64,000 nucleotides of DNA, from contig JBBANM010000012.1 of assembly GCA_040401995.1 (NCBI GenBank), forward strand, positions 1 to 64,000, given 5' to 3'. The position numbers were made by a program, and so were the translations under genes. The notes beneath the pieces were generated by a model that was not told the origin of the DNA, did not search any database, and was given only the letters and a program-made list of their open reading frames with translations. Source of the DNA: Haliscomenobacter sp040401995. Lineage in GTDB: Bacteria > Bacteroidota > Bacteroidia > Chitinophagales > Saprospiraceae. Below are positions 44,312 through 51,427 of this stretch, piece after piece; position 1 is the first letter of the stretch; every line of letters starts with the position of its first letter.

Positions 44312-44369
44312 AGAGCTTATTCAGGTTTTGCTTCATGGAGCCCAGAATCCAAAATTTGAACAAGCTCTT
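44312..44369. repeat. R2 element, full copy at the 3' end of tatC
   Basis: agagcttattcaggttttg and its approximate complement bound a 58-bp unit that folds into a hairpin of 12 bp (one G-T) plus 5 further pairs. The tatC stop codon is read from its right boundary on the minus strand. Confidence 0.85.
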
Positions 44370-45228
44370 AAGCCCGTACATAAGGCGTGTCATCGTCTTC
44401 ATCTTTTGGCGCTACGCGAGCAGCAATGGCAATACTCACCTCATACAAAAAGTAGAGCGGAGTAGCCACCATCATCTGCGATACCACATCAGGAGGCGTA
44501 ATAATAGCAGCAACCAATAAAATGACCACAATCGCATGGCGTCGATAACTTCGCATATCGCCTGCAGTCAACAACCCAATTTTAGCCAAGAAATATACAA
44601 TTACGGGAAGTTCAAAAACCGCACCCATAGGGAGGGTGAACATGATCATGTAATTCAGATAAGAATTGAGCGTCGGCGTATTTTCTACCCCAGGAAGTTT
44701 ATAACCAATCAAAAAGTTGATTGAAAAAGGCGCCATTACGTAATACCCGAACAACACCCCAAGTAAAAAAAGAGAAGAACAGATCAATACGCCGCCGGTG
44801 GCTGCTTTTTGCTCTTTAGGATACAAACCCGGACGAATGAAGCGCCAAACCTCCCACAACACATAAGGGAAAGAAACAATCAACCCGGCAATAACCGCTA
44901 CCTGAAGACTGATGGTAAAGGCCTCGCCAAAACCAATGGCCTGTATTTTAAACTCTAAGACCTTGAAACACATGCTGTCGCCTAATCCAACAAAGTTCGA
45001 AAATTGGCAAATCAACTTGTAAGTCGGAAAATTTTGGTGGGTTGGCCCTAAAAGTACTTTGTCAAATAACCAATCTTGCAACATAAAAAGAACGGTCGAT
45101 ACCGTTCCTACAACGGCCAACGAACGGATGATGTGCCAGCGCAACTCCTCCAGATGATCCAGAAAAGTCATTTCTTTACCTGGAGTTGCGTCCCCCATAT
45201 TGTCAACATCTACTTGATCCAATGCCAT
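44368..45228 (-). CDS. tatC: Sec-independent protein translocase TatC
   Basis: A 286-residue inner-membrane protein with six helices, TatC length plus a short acidic C-terminal tail. The start MTFLDHLEELRWHIIRSL and the SFPYVLWEVWRFIRPGLYPKE segment are family signatures; the conserved E in FLDHLEELR contacts the twin-arginine motif. It exports folded proteins, such as the PhoD encoded at 22661-24229. No TatA is adjacent. A very good promoter lies about 90 bases upstream, and R2 follows the stop. Confidence 0.95.
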   Translation of the reverse strand: MALDQVDVDNMGDATPGKEMTFLDHLEELRWHIIRSLAVVGTVSTVLFMLQDWLFDKVLLGPTHQNFPTYKLICQFSNFVGLGDSMCFKVLEFKIQAIGFGEAFTISLQVAVIAGLIVSFPYVLWEVWRFIRPGLYPKEQKAATGGVLICSSLFLLGVLFGYYVMAPFSINFLIGYKLPGVENTPTLNSYLNYMIMFTLPMGAVFELPVIVYFLAKIGLLTAGDMRSYRRHAIVVILLVAAIITPPDVVSQMMVATPLYFLYEVSIAIAARVAPKDEDDDTPYVRA

Positions 45229-45315
45229 ATGCTTAATCGCTTAAAAATTTTCGGATGATCTGAGGAAAGCTGCGAATACACCAGGGTGCCGAGCAGGCTC
45301 TTTCCCTCAATTGCA

Positions 45316-45345
45316 CAAAAGTAAGAAATAAGTAACCGCAACAAA
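45316..45345 (-). promoter_or_regulatory. Promoter of tatC
   Basis: On the minus strand TTTTG (45342-45346) is followed after 18 bases by TACTTTTG (45316-45323), a perfect TAnnTTTG. The start codon is about 88 bases downstream. Confidence 0.6.
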
Positions 45346-45384
45346 ATGAAATTCCACTGGCAACTTTATAATTTGCACTGGGTT

Positions 45385-45543
45385 AGGAACGGGTGAATAA
45401 TAAGTTGCCATTTTAGCCGCGGCTATTTTGCTGCCAATCGACTATCTTTTGAGGCGCAATGTGGGGCATTGCAACGAAAAAGATAGGAAGGGTGGCAGTG
45501 AAAGAGCAAGGATAAAGTGGTAATTTATTGTTCAACCGTTCCT
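45385..45543. mobile_element. R3 element, copy 2 (159 bp, MITE-like)
   Basis: Same length and ends as copy 1 at 38773; the two differ at roughly ten positions, and both keep the internal gcaatg/cattgc hairpin and the ctatctttt stem. It ends 40 bases before the ybaB-like start codon, filling that gene's upstream region. With the tatC promoter it explains the 45229-45583 gap. Confidence 0.92.
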
Positions 45544-45583
45544 TTTTAAAATACCACGGATTAGAACAACAAAATCTAAGTTT

Positions 45584-45907
45584 ATGTTTGGAATGGGTGA
45601 TATGATGGGCAATATGGATGCTGTACAAAAACAGATGCGCGAAAAATTATTGAGCATCGAAATACAAGCAGAAGCTGGCGAAGGCGCCGTTAAGGTTACT
45701 GCCAATGCCGCGCGTGAAATTTTGAGTATTGCCATCCAGCCAGATCTTTTGGCTGCTGGCGATGTAGAACAGTTGGAAGACTTGATCGTAGTGGCAGTTA
45801 ACCGCGCCATTCAGTTGGCCACGGAACAAGAAGCTGCGACTACTCAAAACATGCTGAAAGATATGTTACCTCCAGGGCTAGGTGGTTTGGCTAACATGTT
45901 CAAGTAG
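45584..45907 (+). CDS. YbaB/EbfC-family nucleoid-associated protein
   Basis: A 107-residue YbaB/EbfC-type protein: MFGMGDMMGNMDAVQKQM, then EIQAEAGEGAVKVTANA, and a C-terminal helix with AIQLATEQEAATTQNMLKDM. The family binds DNA as a dimer. It often sits beside dnaX-recR, which are absent here. Only 40 bases separate its ATG from repeat R3, so its promoter must lie within or before that element. An R2 hairpin follows the stop by about 85 bases. Confidence 0.88.
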   Translation: MFGMGDMMGNMDAVQKQMREKLLSIEIQAEAGEGAVKVTANAAREILSIAIQPDLLAAGDVEQLEDLIVVAVNRAIQLATEQEAATTQNMLKDMLPPGLGGLANMFK

Positions 45908-45992
45908 CGGGATTGAAAAAAGGGTATTAGAAGTTGGGTCTTATCCCATCACCACTGGTTGGCAGAAAATAACCAGGAACGTTCTTCGTTTA

Positions 45993-46042
45993 AGAGCTTA
46001 TTCAGGTTTTGGAGCCCACAATCCAAAATTTGAAAAAGCTCT
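45993..46042. repeat. R2 element between ybaB and the cargo gene
   Basis: agagcttattcaggttttggagcccacaatccaaaatt then gaaaaagctct: a shorter copy of the 44312 unit, same orientation, with the same hairpin arms. Confidence 0.85.
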
Positions 46043-46072
46043 AAAGTCTTGTTTCAACTGCACGCTTAAGAT

Positions 46073-47296
46073 ATGAGAATACTATTGCTGACCATTTGTA
46101 TTGTCGGAACGCTGTCATTGACCGCCCAAACCACCATTGGCTTGGTAGCCCACTATCCCTTTGATTCTACCTTTAACGATGCCACCGGTAACACCACCAA
46201 TACTGGATTGCCTTCTGGTGCAATGGGATTTGCTTGTGGTGCCGTCGGTCGATCCATTGCTTTTGTAGGCGGCGATCTGATTACTATCTTAGGCGATGTA
46301 ACTGAAGAATTTGATACCGAAGATTTTACGGTTTCATTTTATTTTAAGTCGACCAGCGATGACGGCATTCAATATCTGATGTCAAAACGAGCGCCAGACT
46401 GCAAAAACAACAACATTTTTTACATCCGCTACCGACCAAGTACCCGTAACATCAACGTCTATTTTGCCGAAACGCCGTTAAAAAGCATCAACTTGGTGGG
46501 GTCGTTGCCAACCAATACTTGTTGGTATCATGTAGTGTTGGTTCGAGATGCTGCTAAATTACGTTTATACGTCAACGGCAAAATAATTGCTGAACAAGGA
46601 ACGGTAGGCCGAGCCGATATCAAAAACGGCGGCAAATTGTTGCTGGGCGGAAGTTACTGTTATGGCCCTAGTGAAACGCCGTTCAGGGGGCGCTTGGATG
46701 AACTACGCATCTACAACCGAGCGCTAAAAGATGCCGAAGCTCGCGGACTCTACGCCATTCAACCGGATAAAATTACCAACCGTGATACGATCGTATTTTT
46801 AGGTGCGCCAGTACCCATAAAATTGTCGAATACTTGTGCCAATGCCTTCAGTTGGGCGCCACTCGATGGTGTTTTTTTACCTGACGTGGGTGCTACTTCA
46901 ATTGTACCTTCAGCAGCGGGGACTTTTACCTATACGCTTTCCTTTAGTGATCCTGTGAGTACCTGTAAAGCTTCTGACTCGATTCGCATCACAGTGGTGG
47001 ATCCACGTACGCTCACTTGTGATCAAGTGCTTCTACCGAACACATTTACCCCCAACAACGACGGCATCAACGAAGTTTTTGGCATCAGCAACCCCTACGC
47101 CATCGGCGAATTGTACTTGTTTGAAATCTTTGACCGCTGGGGCGGACGGATGTTTGTCACCACCAGTCCTTTTGCAGAATGGGACGGTAATTACCAGGGG
47201 CAACCAGTTAACCCTGGGGTATATTGGTACAAAATCATTCACATTTGTAATGGGGAAAGGAAACTGGTGACTGGAAGTGTGTTGGTGATGAAATGA
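46073..47296 (+). CDS. LamG-domain secreted protein with type IX C-terminal domain
   Basis: A 407-residue protein with a signal peptide ending LTAQ (about residue 20). Residues 25-220 form a LamG/concanavalin-like jellyroll (VAHYPFDSTFNDATGN, KSTSDDGIQYLMSKRA, GRLDELRIYNRALKDAEARGL). The last 85 residues (NTFTPNNDGINEVFG, FEIFDRWGGRMF, WDGNYQGQPVNPGVYWYKI) are a gliding-motility-type (CHU_C/type B) C-terminal sorting domain. It should be secreted by the type IX system whose PorP, PorW and PorX are in this window. The ligand is unknown. It is transcribed alone. Confidence 0.9.
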   Translation: MRILLLTICIVGTLSLTAQTTIGLVAHYPFDSTFNDATGNTTNTGLPSGAMGFACGAVGRSIAFVGGDLITILGDVTEEFDTEDFTVSFYFKSTSDDGIQYLMSKRAPDCKNNNIFYIRYRPSTRNINVYFAETPLKSINLVGSLPTNTCWYHVVLVRDAAKLRLYVNGKIIAEQGTVGRADIKNGGKLLLGGSYCYGPSETPFRGRLDELRIYNRALKDAEARGLYAIQPDKITNRDTIVFLGAPVPIKLSNTCANAFSWAPLDGVFLPDVGATSIVPSAAGTFTYTLSFSDPVSTCKASDSIRITVVDPRTLTCDQVLLPNTFTPNNDGINEVFGISNPYAIGELYLFEIFDRWGGRMFVTTSPFAEWDGNYQGQPVNPGVYWYKIIHICNGERKLVTGSVLVMK

Positions 47297-47347
47297 TGAA
47301 AATCAATAGGGTACATGTCCGACCCATCATTGTCTACCCTTAAACGT

Positions 47348-48175
47348 TTATTGGCACATCGAAACCACCCGCCCTTTTGCCCAAAATGGGCTAATTCGAT
47401 AAAACCCCTGTTGTAAATCGGCCTTTAGGATATACCAATTATCCCATTTTTCTACCTGGCCGCAAATTTGGACTTCATCCGCTACATAGGGAGCTATTTC
47501 CTGATTGATGGGGCGACCATTTTGATCCAGTACAAAAAAATATTGGTGGTAGTTATCTTTGGTGCTCGACCTAAAAAAAGGTGGAATACCGCCTGCTATA
47601 CAGCGAATGGCGCAAGAACGGTGCGGTTTGCCTTCGCCGGGGCGCATCACGCCTAGGTAGCACTTGGGATCGAGAATTTCACCGTTTAATTGAGTCTTTC
47701 CAAGCATTCGGGGCTGGGTTGACGTATTTTTTAACTTAGAATAACCTTGAAATAAAGTGGCTTGCCCTCCCAGTTCAAATGCCAAGACACCATCAAAATA
47801 GATGAGTTTCCCTTTTAAGCGTAGGGCTTTTCCGGCAATGGGTTGTTTCAGTTGTTTTTTAAGCGCATGCAGCATGGGCGATGCGCTTTTTTTGCCAATG
47901 CCTACCAACAACACCCGCTCAAAGTGTTGCACACCCTGAGCATCCGTACCAGCCAATATTTTCAAACAAGGGATGGGATCAGTAATCAGGATTCCCTCCA
48001 ATATACGGAATCGATCCTTTTCATAGGTAGAAGCATCAAAACCCCGTTGGTTCATCACCAATAGTGCTCCAACAAGGATAAATAGGGCCAGTACAGTCCA
48101 GGTTACTCCTTTTATCCACTTGGCATAACCAGTTGGCGCATTGTTTTGCCAACCAATGTAAAATTCATCTTTCAT
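47348..48175 (-). CDS. Membrane-anchored protein with a conserved-looking Cys/His motif, last gene of redox operon
   Basis: A 275-residue product with one membrane helix (about 24-41) and a soluble part that looks beta-rich (RLKGKLIYFDGVLAFEL). A striking cluster spans residues 170-199: C172, then H185, C188 and C192, followed by GGIPP; the spacing suggests a metal or haem site. The segment resembles a conserved but unassigned motif that I recall from other redox clusters; no name can be given with confidence. Its start overlaps the Rieske gene's stop by four bases, so translation is coupled. The final gene of a four-gene operon read from 49857 to 47348. Confidence 0.7.
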   Translation of the reverse strand: MKDEFYIGWQNNAPTGYAKWIKGVTWTVLALFILVGALLVMNQRGFDASTYEKDRFRILEGILITDPIPCLKILAGTDAQGVQHFERVLLVGIGKKSASPMLHALKKQLKQPIAGKALRLKGKLIYFDGVLAFELGGQATLFQGYSKLKNTSTQPRMLGKTQLNGEILDPKCYLGVMRPGEGKPHRSCAIRCIAGGIPPFFRSSTKDNYHQYFFVLDQNGRPINQEIAPYVADEVQICGQVEKWDNWYILKADLQQGFYRISPFWAKGRVVSMCQ

Positions 48176-49218
48176 ATGGGCGAGATCAAAGCTGCAGGCC
48201 GCTCCGTTCCTTCGGGATAGGGAGTAGGATTAACCCAGACCTGTTGGTTTACTATTTTTACATCGTAGGTTTCTAATTTCTCCGTGTAGGGTGGGGGCGA
48301 TTGTCCATTTTGAGGTAGATATTGGTAGCCATGCCAGGGGCAAGTAATGCACCCATCGATAATTTTGCCTTCGCCAATGGGGCCATGTTGGTGCCGACAA
48401 ATGTTATTGACGGCGGATATTTTTCCATCGTAGCGAAAAACGGCAATGTTCTGACCTTCTAAAAAAACAATTCTCGCTCGATTTTCAGGAATTTCCGCTA
48501 CTTCCCCCAGTAGGTAATAGCCATCTGGCATTAAGGGTTTGTCCATTTGATTTGTCAACTGCCGTTTTTCCTTAAATGCTGCCAGCAAATGTAAGCTAAT
48601 CAACAAAACCATTCCCGTGCCCACCGCACCAATCCAAACGGGGGATTGCTCCAGCTGTACTACGCCCAATAGTACATGAAAAACTAGCAAGGCATAGGCG
48701 CCATATACGCTCATGTGTAAGCTTTTCCAAACAAAAGGACTGAGGTTTTTTAACCAAAAATCGTGGCTAGTGGCCGCCATCAAAAAAAGAATAAGCAAGG
48801 CAAAAAAACCAAAAACTTGAAATGGAAAATCTTGCCAAGAACCATAGTGCGTATTGGAAACAAAAACAGATAAAATGGGGTCAATGTAACCCAAACTGTG
48901 AAATTGGATCACATTAAAGATGCCATGCACCAAGCCGATCAAAAAAGTGGTTACGCCCAAATGTCTGCGGTTGTAAAGCAATGGTAGAAAACGTGAATCC
49001 AAACGAGCCAGCGGACCAATACACAAAATAAACTGTAACATCAAAAAGGCCAATGTTCCAGTAACTCGTATAATCAGCGTCTCGGGAGTGATATTGGGGT
49101 AAAAAACCAATTGCAACGAGATGAAAACCACTATATAAGCGCTCATGATGCCTGCCATGATGCGGTCGTAGCGTTTTTTTTGTCGGTTCCATTGTACCGT
49201 GGTGTAACTAGCGCTCAT
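48172..49218 (-). CDS. Ferric reductase-like haem membrane protein with Rieske domain
   Basis: A 348-residue fusion. About six helices (20-215) carry four well-placed histidines (H86, H99, H168, H181), the pattern of bis-His haems in the ferric reductase/MsrQ fold. Residues 232-325 form a Rieske [2Fe-2S] domain with C274-x-H276 and C293-P-W-H296. A protein like this would pass electrons from quinol or a periplasmic donor through haems to the Rieske centre. It overlaps both operon neighbours by four bases. The acceptor is not known. Confidence 0.85.
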   Translation of the reverse strand: MSASYTTVQWNRQKKRYDRIMAGIMSAYIVVFISLQLVFYPNITPETLIIRVTGTLAFLMLQFILCIGPLARLDSRFLPLLYNRRHLGVTTFLIGLVHGIFNVIQFHSLGYIDPILSVFVSNTHYGSWQDFPFQVFGFFALLILFLMAATSHDFWLKNLSPFVWKSLHMSVYGAYALLVFHVLLGVVQLEQSPVWIGAVGTGMVLLISLHLLAAFKEKRQLTNQMDKPLMPDGYYLLGEVAEIPENRARIVFLEGQNIAVFRYDGKISAVNNICRHQHGPIGEGKIIDGCITCPWHGYQYLPQNGQSPPPYTEKLETYDVKIVNQQVWVNPTPYPEGTERPAALISPI

Positions 49219-49652
49219 GGTTGAAAAATGATTTTTTGAATAAGGCTTTGATTAATTCCGTTGCGGACTTCCAATATATAAGGTGTTTTTTGTTCAGGAG
49301 TTGCTTTTTGCGACATCGAATCCGCAATGGCGAAACGTTGAATCCCTTTTGGCCCTAATAGTCCTAAATAGCTGTTTTGCCAAAAAAGCTGCACCGAGGG
49401 GATGTTCAAAGTTTTTTTGGTGACTACTTCCAACTGTTGAACGTTTTTTCCTTCCCCACGCAAGGTAAAATCAAACCATTCCGATTGTTGGGTTGCCAAT
49501 TTCTTAGCCATAGGCACCGCAATGGGTTGCTCCCAATTAGAAGGTTTGTTTGGTTTAGGTAAAACCAAAATAGCCGCAACAAAACCAAAAACCAGCACTA
49601 CTGCGCCGATCTGCCAAATGATGCGGTGTCTTTTGCGCAATTCAGGAACCAT
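49215..49652 (-). CDS. Small membrane-anchored protein of redox operon
   Basis: A 145-residue product with one N-terminal helix (about 13-31) and a periplasmic beta-rich part (QSEWFDFTLRGEGKNVQQLEVVTKKTLNIPSVQLFW). It contains no cysteines or obvious cofactor motif. It is not recognised as a named family. It overlaps the genes on both sides by 4 and 11 bases, so it very probably belongs to the same complex or pathway as the haem/Rieske protein. Confidence 0.7.
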   Translation of the reverse strand: MVPELRKRHRIIWQIGAVVLVFGFVAAILVLPKPNKPSNWEQPIAVPMAKKLATQQSEWFDFTLRGEGKNVQQLEVVTKKTLNIPSVQLFWQNSYLGLLGPKGIQRFAIADSMSQKATPEQKTPYILEVRNGINQSLIQKIIFQP

Positions 49653-49857
49653 GTTGGTGATTTTTTAGCCACTTGCGAAGCAATATAACCCATAAGGCAC
49701 TTGATCCAGGGAGCAACAACAAACGGGTAGGCCAACTGGCGCCATGCATGGATGCATCGATTTGCTCCGCGCCTTTGAACACAAACCAGACGCCAAAAAC
49801 TAACCCGAAACCCAGGTAAGCATAAAATGTGTAGAGTAATAGGTATGACCAGTTCAT
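49642..49857 (-). CDS. Two-helix small membrane protein, first gene of redox operon
   Basis: A 71-residue protein with two helices (about 5-27 and 43-60) and a basic C-terminus (RKWLKNHQHG). It overlaps the next gene by 11 bases. The size and topology resemble CcoQ/CcmD-like assembly or structural subunits, but there is no motif to prove it. No promoter consensus was found upstream. Confidence 0.65.
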   Translation of the reverse strand: MNWSYLLLYTFYAYLGFGLVFGVWFVFKGAEQIDASMHGASWPTRLLLLPGSSALWVILLRKWLKNHQHGS

Positions 49858-49912
49858 GTGCTAAAAATTTAAGAAATGTGCTACTTTGAATTTCGAATCA
49901 GGAATCACAAAC

Positions 49913-50587
49913 CTAGGCCTCGTTATACATCTTTAGCACTGTTTCCCGTAGGTGCTTGCCCGACTCGGTAAACAAGAAATATATGGCGTCAGCGATGGCT
50001 TCGGGAGTCGTCCATTTGTCAAAATCGGCTTCAGGCATAGCAGCTCGGTTTGGGGGGGTATCAATGGTGCTGGGCACAACAACGGAACATTGAATGTTTT
50101 TGTCTTTGCCATAGGCGTTGATGATATCAGCCAACGCGGCTAAAGCCGTTTTTGACAAACCATAAGCGATGTTGTGCATGGCGGCTGTAGCATCAAAAGC
50201 CGCCCTACTGCCAATCAGTACAAAATGACCGCCCCCGGTTTTTTCAAAATGCGTTAATAAGGCACGTACTACAAAATAAGCCGTTTCGAAATTCAAGGCA
50301 TACATTTTTCTCAGGCTGGATTGATTTGTAGCATGGAGATCGCCCCCTTCGTATGCGCCAACCGTGAGTACAGTAGCATTCAAATCTGGACTTTGTAAGA
50401 TTAGTTGATCTACATATTCCTGCACGGCCTGTTCGTTAGTTAAGTCGACACTAGATGTAATGACTTCCTCCAAATCGATGCTTTGACGAGCTGTACCATA
50501 GATTTTATAACCTTCATCTTGGAATTTTTGAGCTACAGCATATCCCAAGTTACCATTCACGCCCGTTATAAGGATTGTTTTTTGCAT
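49913..50587 (-). CDS. Short-chain dehydrogenase/reductase
   Basis: A 224-residue classical SDR with TGVNGNLG near the N-terminus (GxxxGxG-like NAD(P) loop) and the active-site YGLSK with the preceding S in LIGSRA. The substrate is unknown. It follows the aquaporin gene by 9 bases at the 3' end of the carbohydrate/redox cluster, so it may be part of that operon; a sugar or polyol substrate would fit but is speculative. Confidence 0.8.
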   Translation of the reverse strand: MQKTILITGVNGNLGYAVAQKFQDEGYKIYGTARQSIDLEEVITSSVDLTNEQAVQEYVDQLILQSPDLNATVLTVGAYEGGDLHATNQSSLRKMYALNFETAYFVVRALLTHFEKTGGGHFVLIGSRAAFDATAAMHNIAYGLSKTALAALADIINAYGKDKNIQCSVVVPSTIDTPPNRAAMPEADFDKWTTPEAIADAIYFLFTESGKHLRETVLKMYNEA

Positions 50588-50596
50588 AAAAAGTAT

Positions 50597-51427
50597 TTAT
50601 TCATGTTTGGAGATTTCCTTTCCTAACATCCTTTTTGGGCCTAATACCTCGTAGATCTGATTATCGTGTTGTAGTCCTGATGAATGACAATCCATCGTTA
50701 AACAATTGCCGTTGTGCTGCCAACGGTACCAACGCCGATAAAGATAACCCGCTAGATTCATTCCCAAAACTGGAGCGGTAAAATAAATATACCAGGCTGT
50801 CCAAATGTGTGATGGTAGCGCAGATGCAAAAGTACGGGCGGGGTTCATGCTCATTCCAGAGAATGGGGCTTCAAAGGTGATGTAGAGCACCAATACTCCG
50901 CCTACAAAAAAACCGGTGTAAGGCGCCAATTTGTGGTGATTGCTCAAAAAAAGGATCAGCAAAAAAAGGCAAAAAGAGAGCAAAAACTCGAAAGTAAAAG
51001 CAACCCCAATGCCAGCGCTTCCAGGTACGGTGGCCAAATAATTGACCTGTGGATTGGAAAAATAACTGCCAGCAATCCAGGAAATCAATAGAACACCCAA
51101 GGTTCCCCCTATAAACTGCGCCAAAATATACCACATCGCGTCATAAACGTGAATTCTATTGAGTTGCAAATGCGTAAGGGTTACAGCAGGGTTCATGTGT
51201 GCGCCCGATCGTTTGCCCCATTTGGAATAGATGAGTGAAATAGCAGTACTCCCGATGGCTACGCCGATCAAAAAACGACGCAACAAGGGGGAAGCAATGG
51301 TCATGTGGATGGGAAAGGCTTCGGTTTGTATCAAAATGGTGAAAAACGATGCCGAAAGCATAAACGTGCCCAAAGCCCACGCCTCAATCAAATAGATGAT
51401 CCAGTTTTTTTGAAGAAAGCGCAACAT
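50597..51427 (-). CDS. MIP-family channel (aquaporin/glycerol facilitator-like)
   Basis: A 276-residue, six-helix channel with both NPA motifs intact: N79-P80-A81 and N195-P196-A197 (followed by R198, the selectivity-filter arginine). The length is larger than AqpZ (231), with a C-terminal tail that contains Cys/His (CLTMDCHSSGLQH), possibly regulatory. Water or small polyol transport is expected. It shares one base of overlap with the debranching-enzyme gene and is co-transcribed with it, suggesting a link to carbohydrate or osmolyte metabolism. Confidence 0.88.
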   Translation of the reverse strand: MLRFLQKNWIIYLIEAWALGTFMLSASFFTILIQTEAFPIHMTIASPLLRRFLIGVAIGSTAISLIYSKWGKRSGAHMNPAVTLTHLQLNRIHVYDAMWYILAQFIGGTLGVLLISWIAGSYFSNPQVNYLATVPGSAGIGVAFTFEFLLSFCLFLLILFLSNHHKLAPYTGFFVGGVLVLYITFEAPFSGMSMNPARTFASALPSHIWTAWYIYFTAPVLGMNLAGYLYRRWYRWQHNGNCLTMDCHSSGLQHDNQIYEVLGPKRMLGKEISKHE

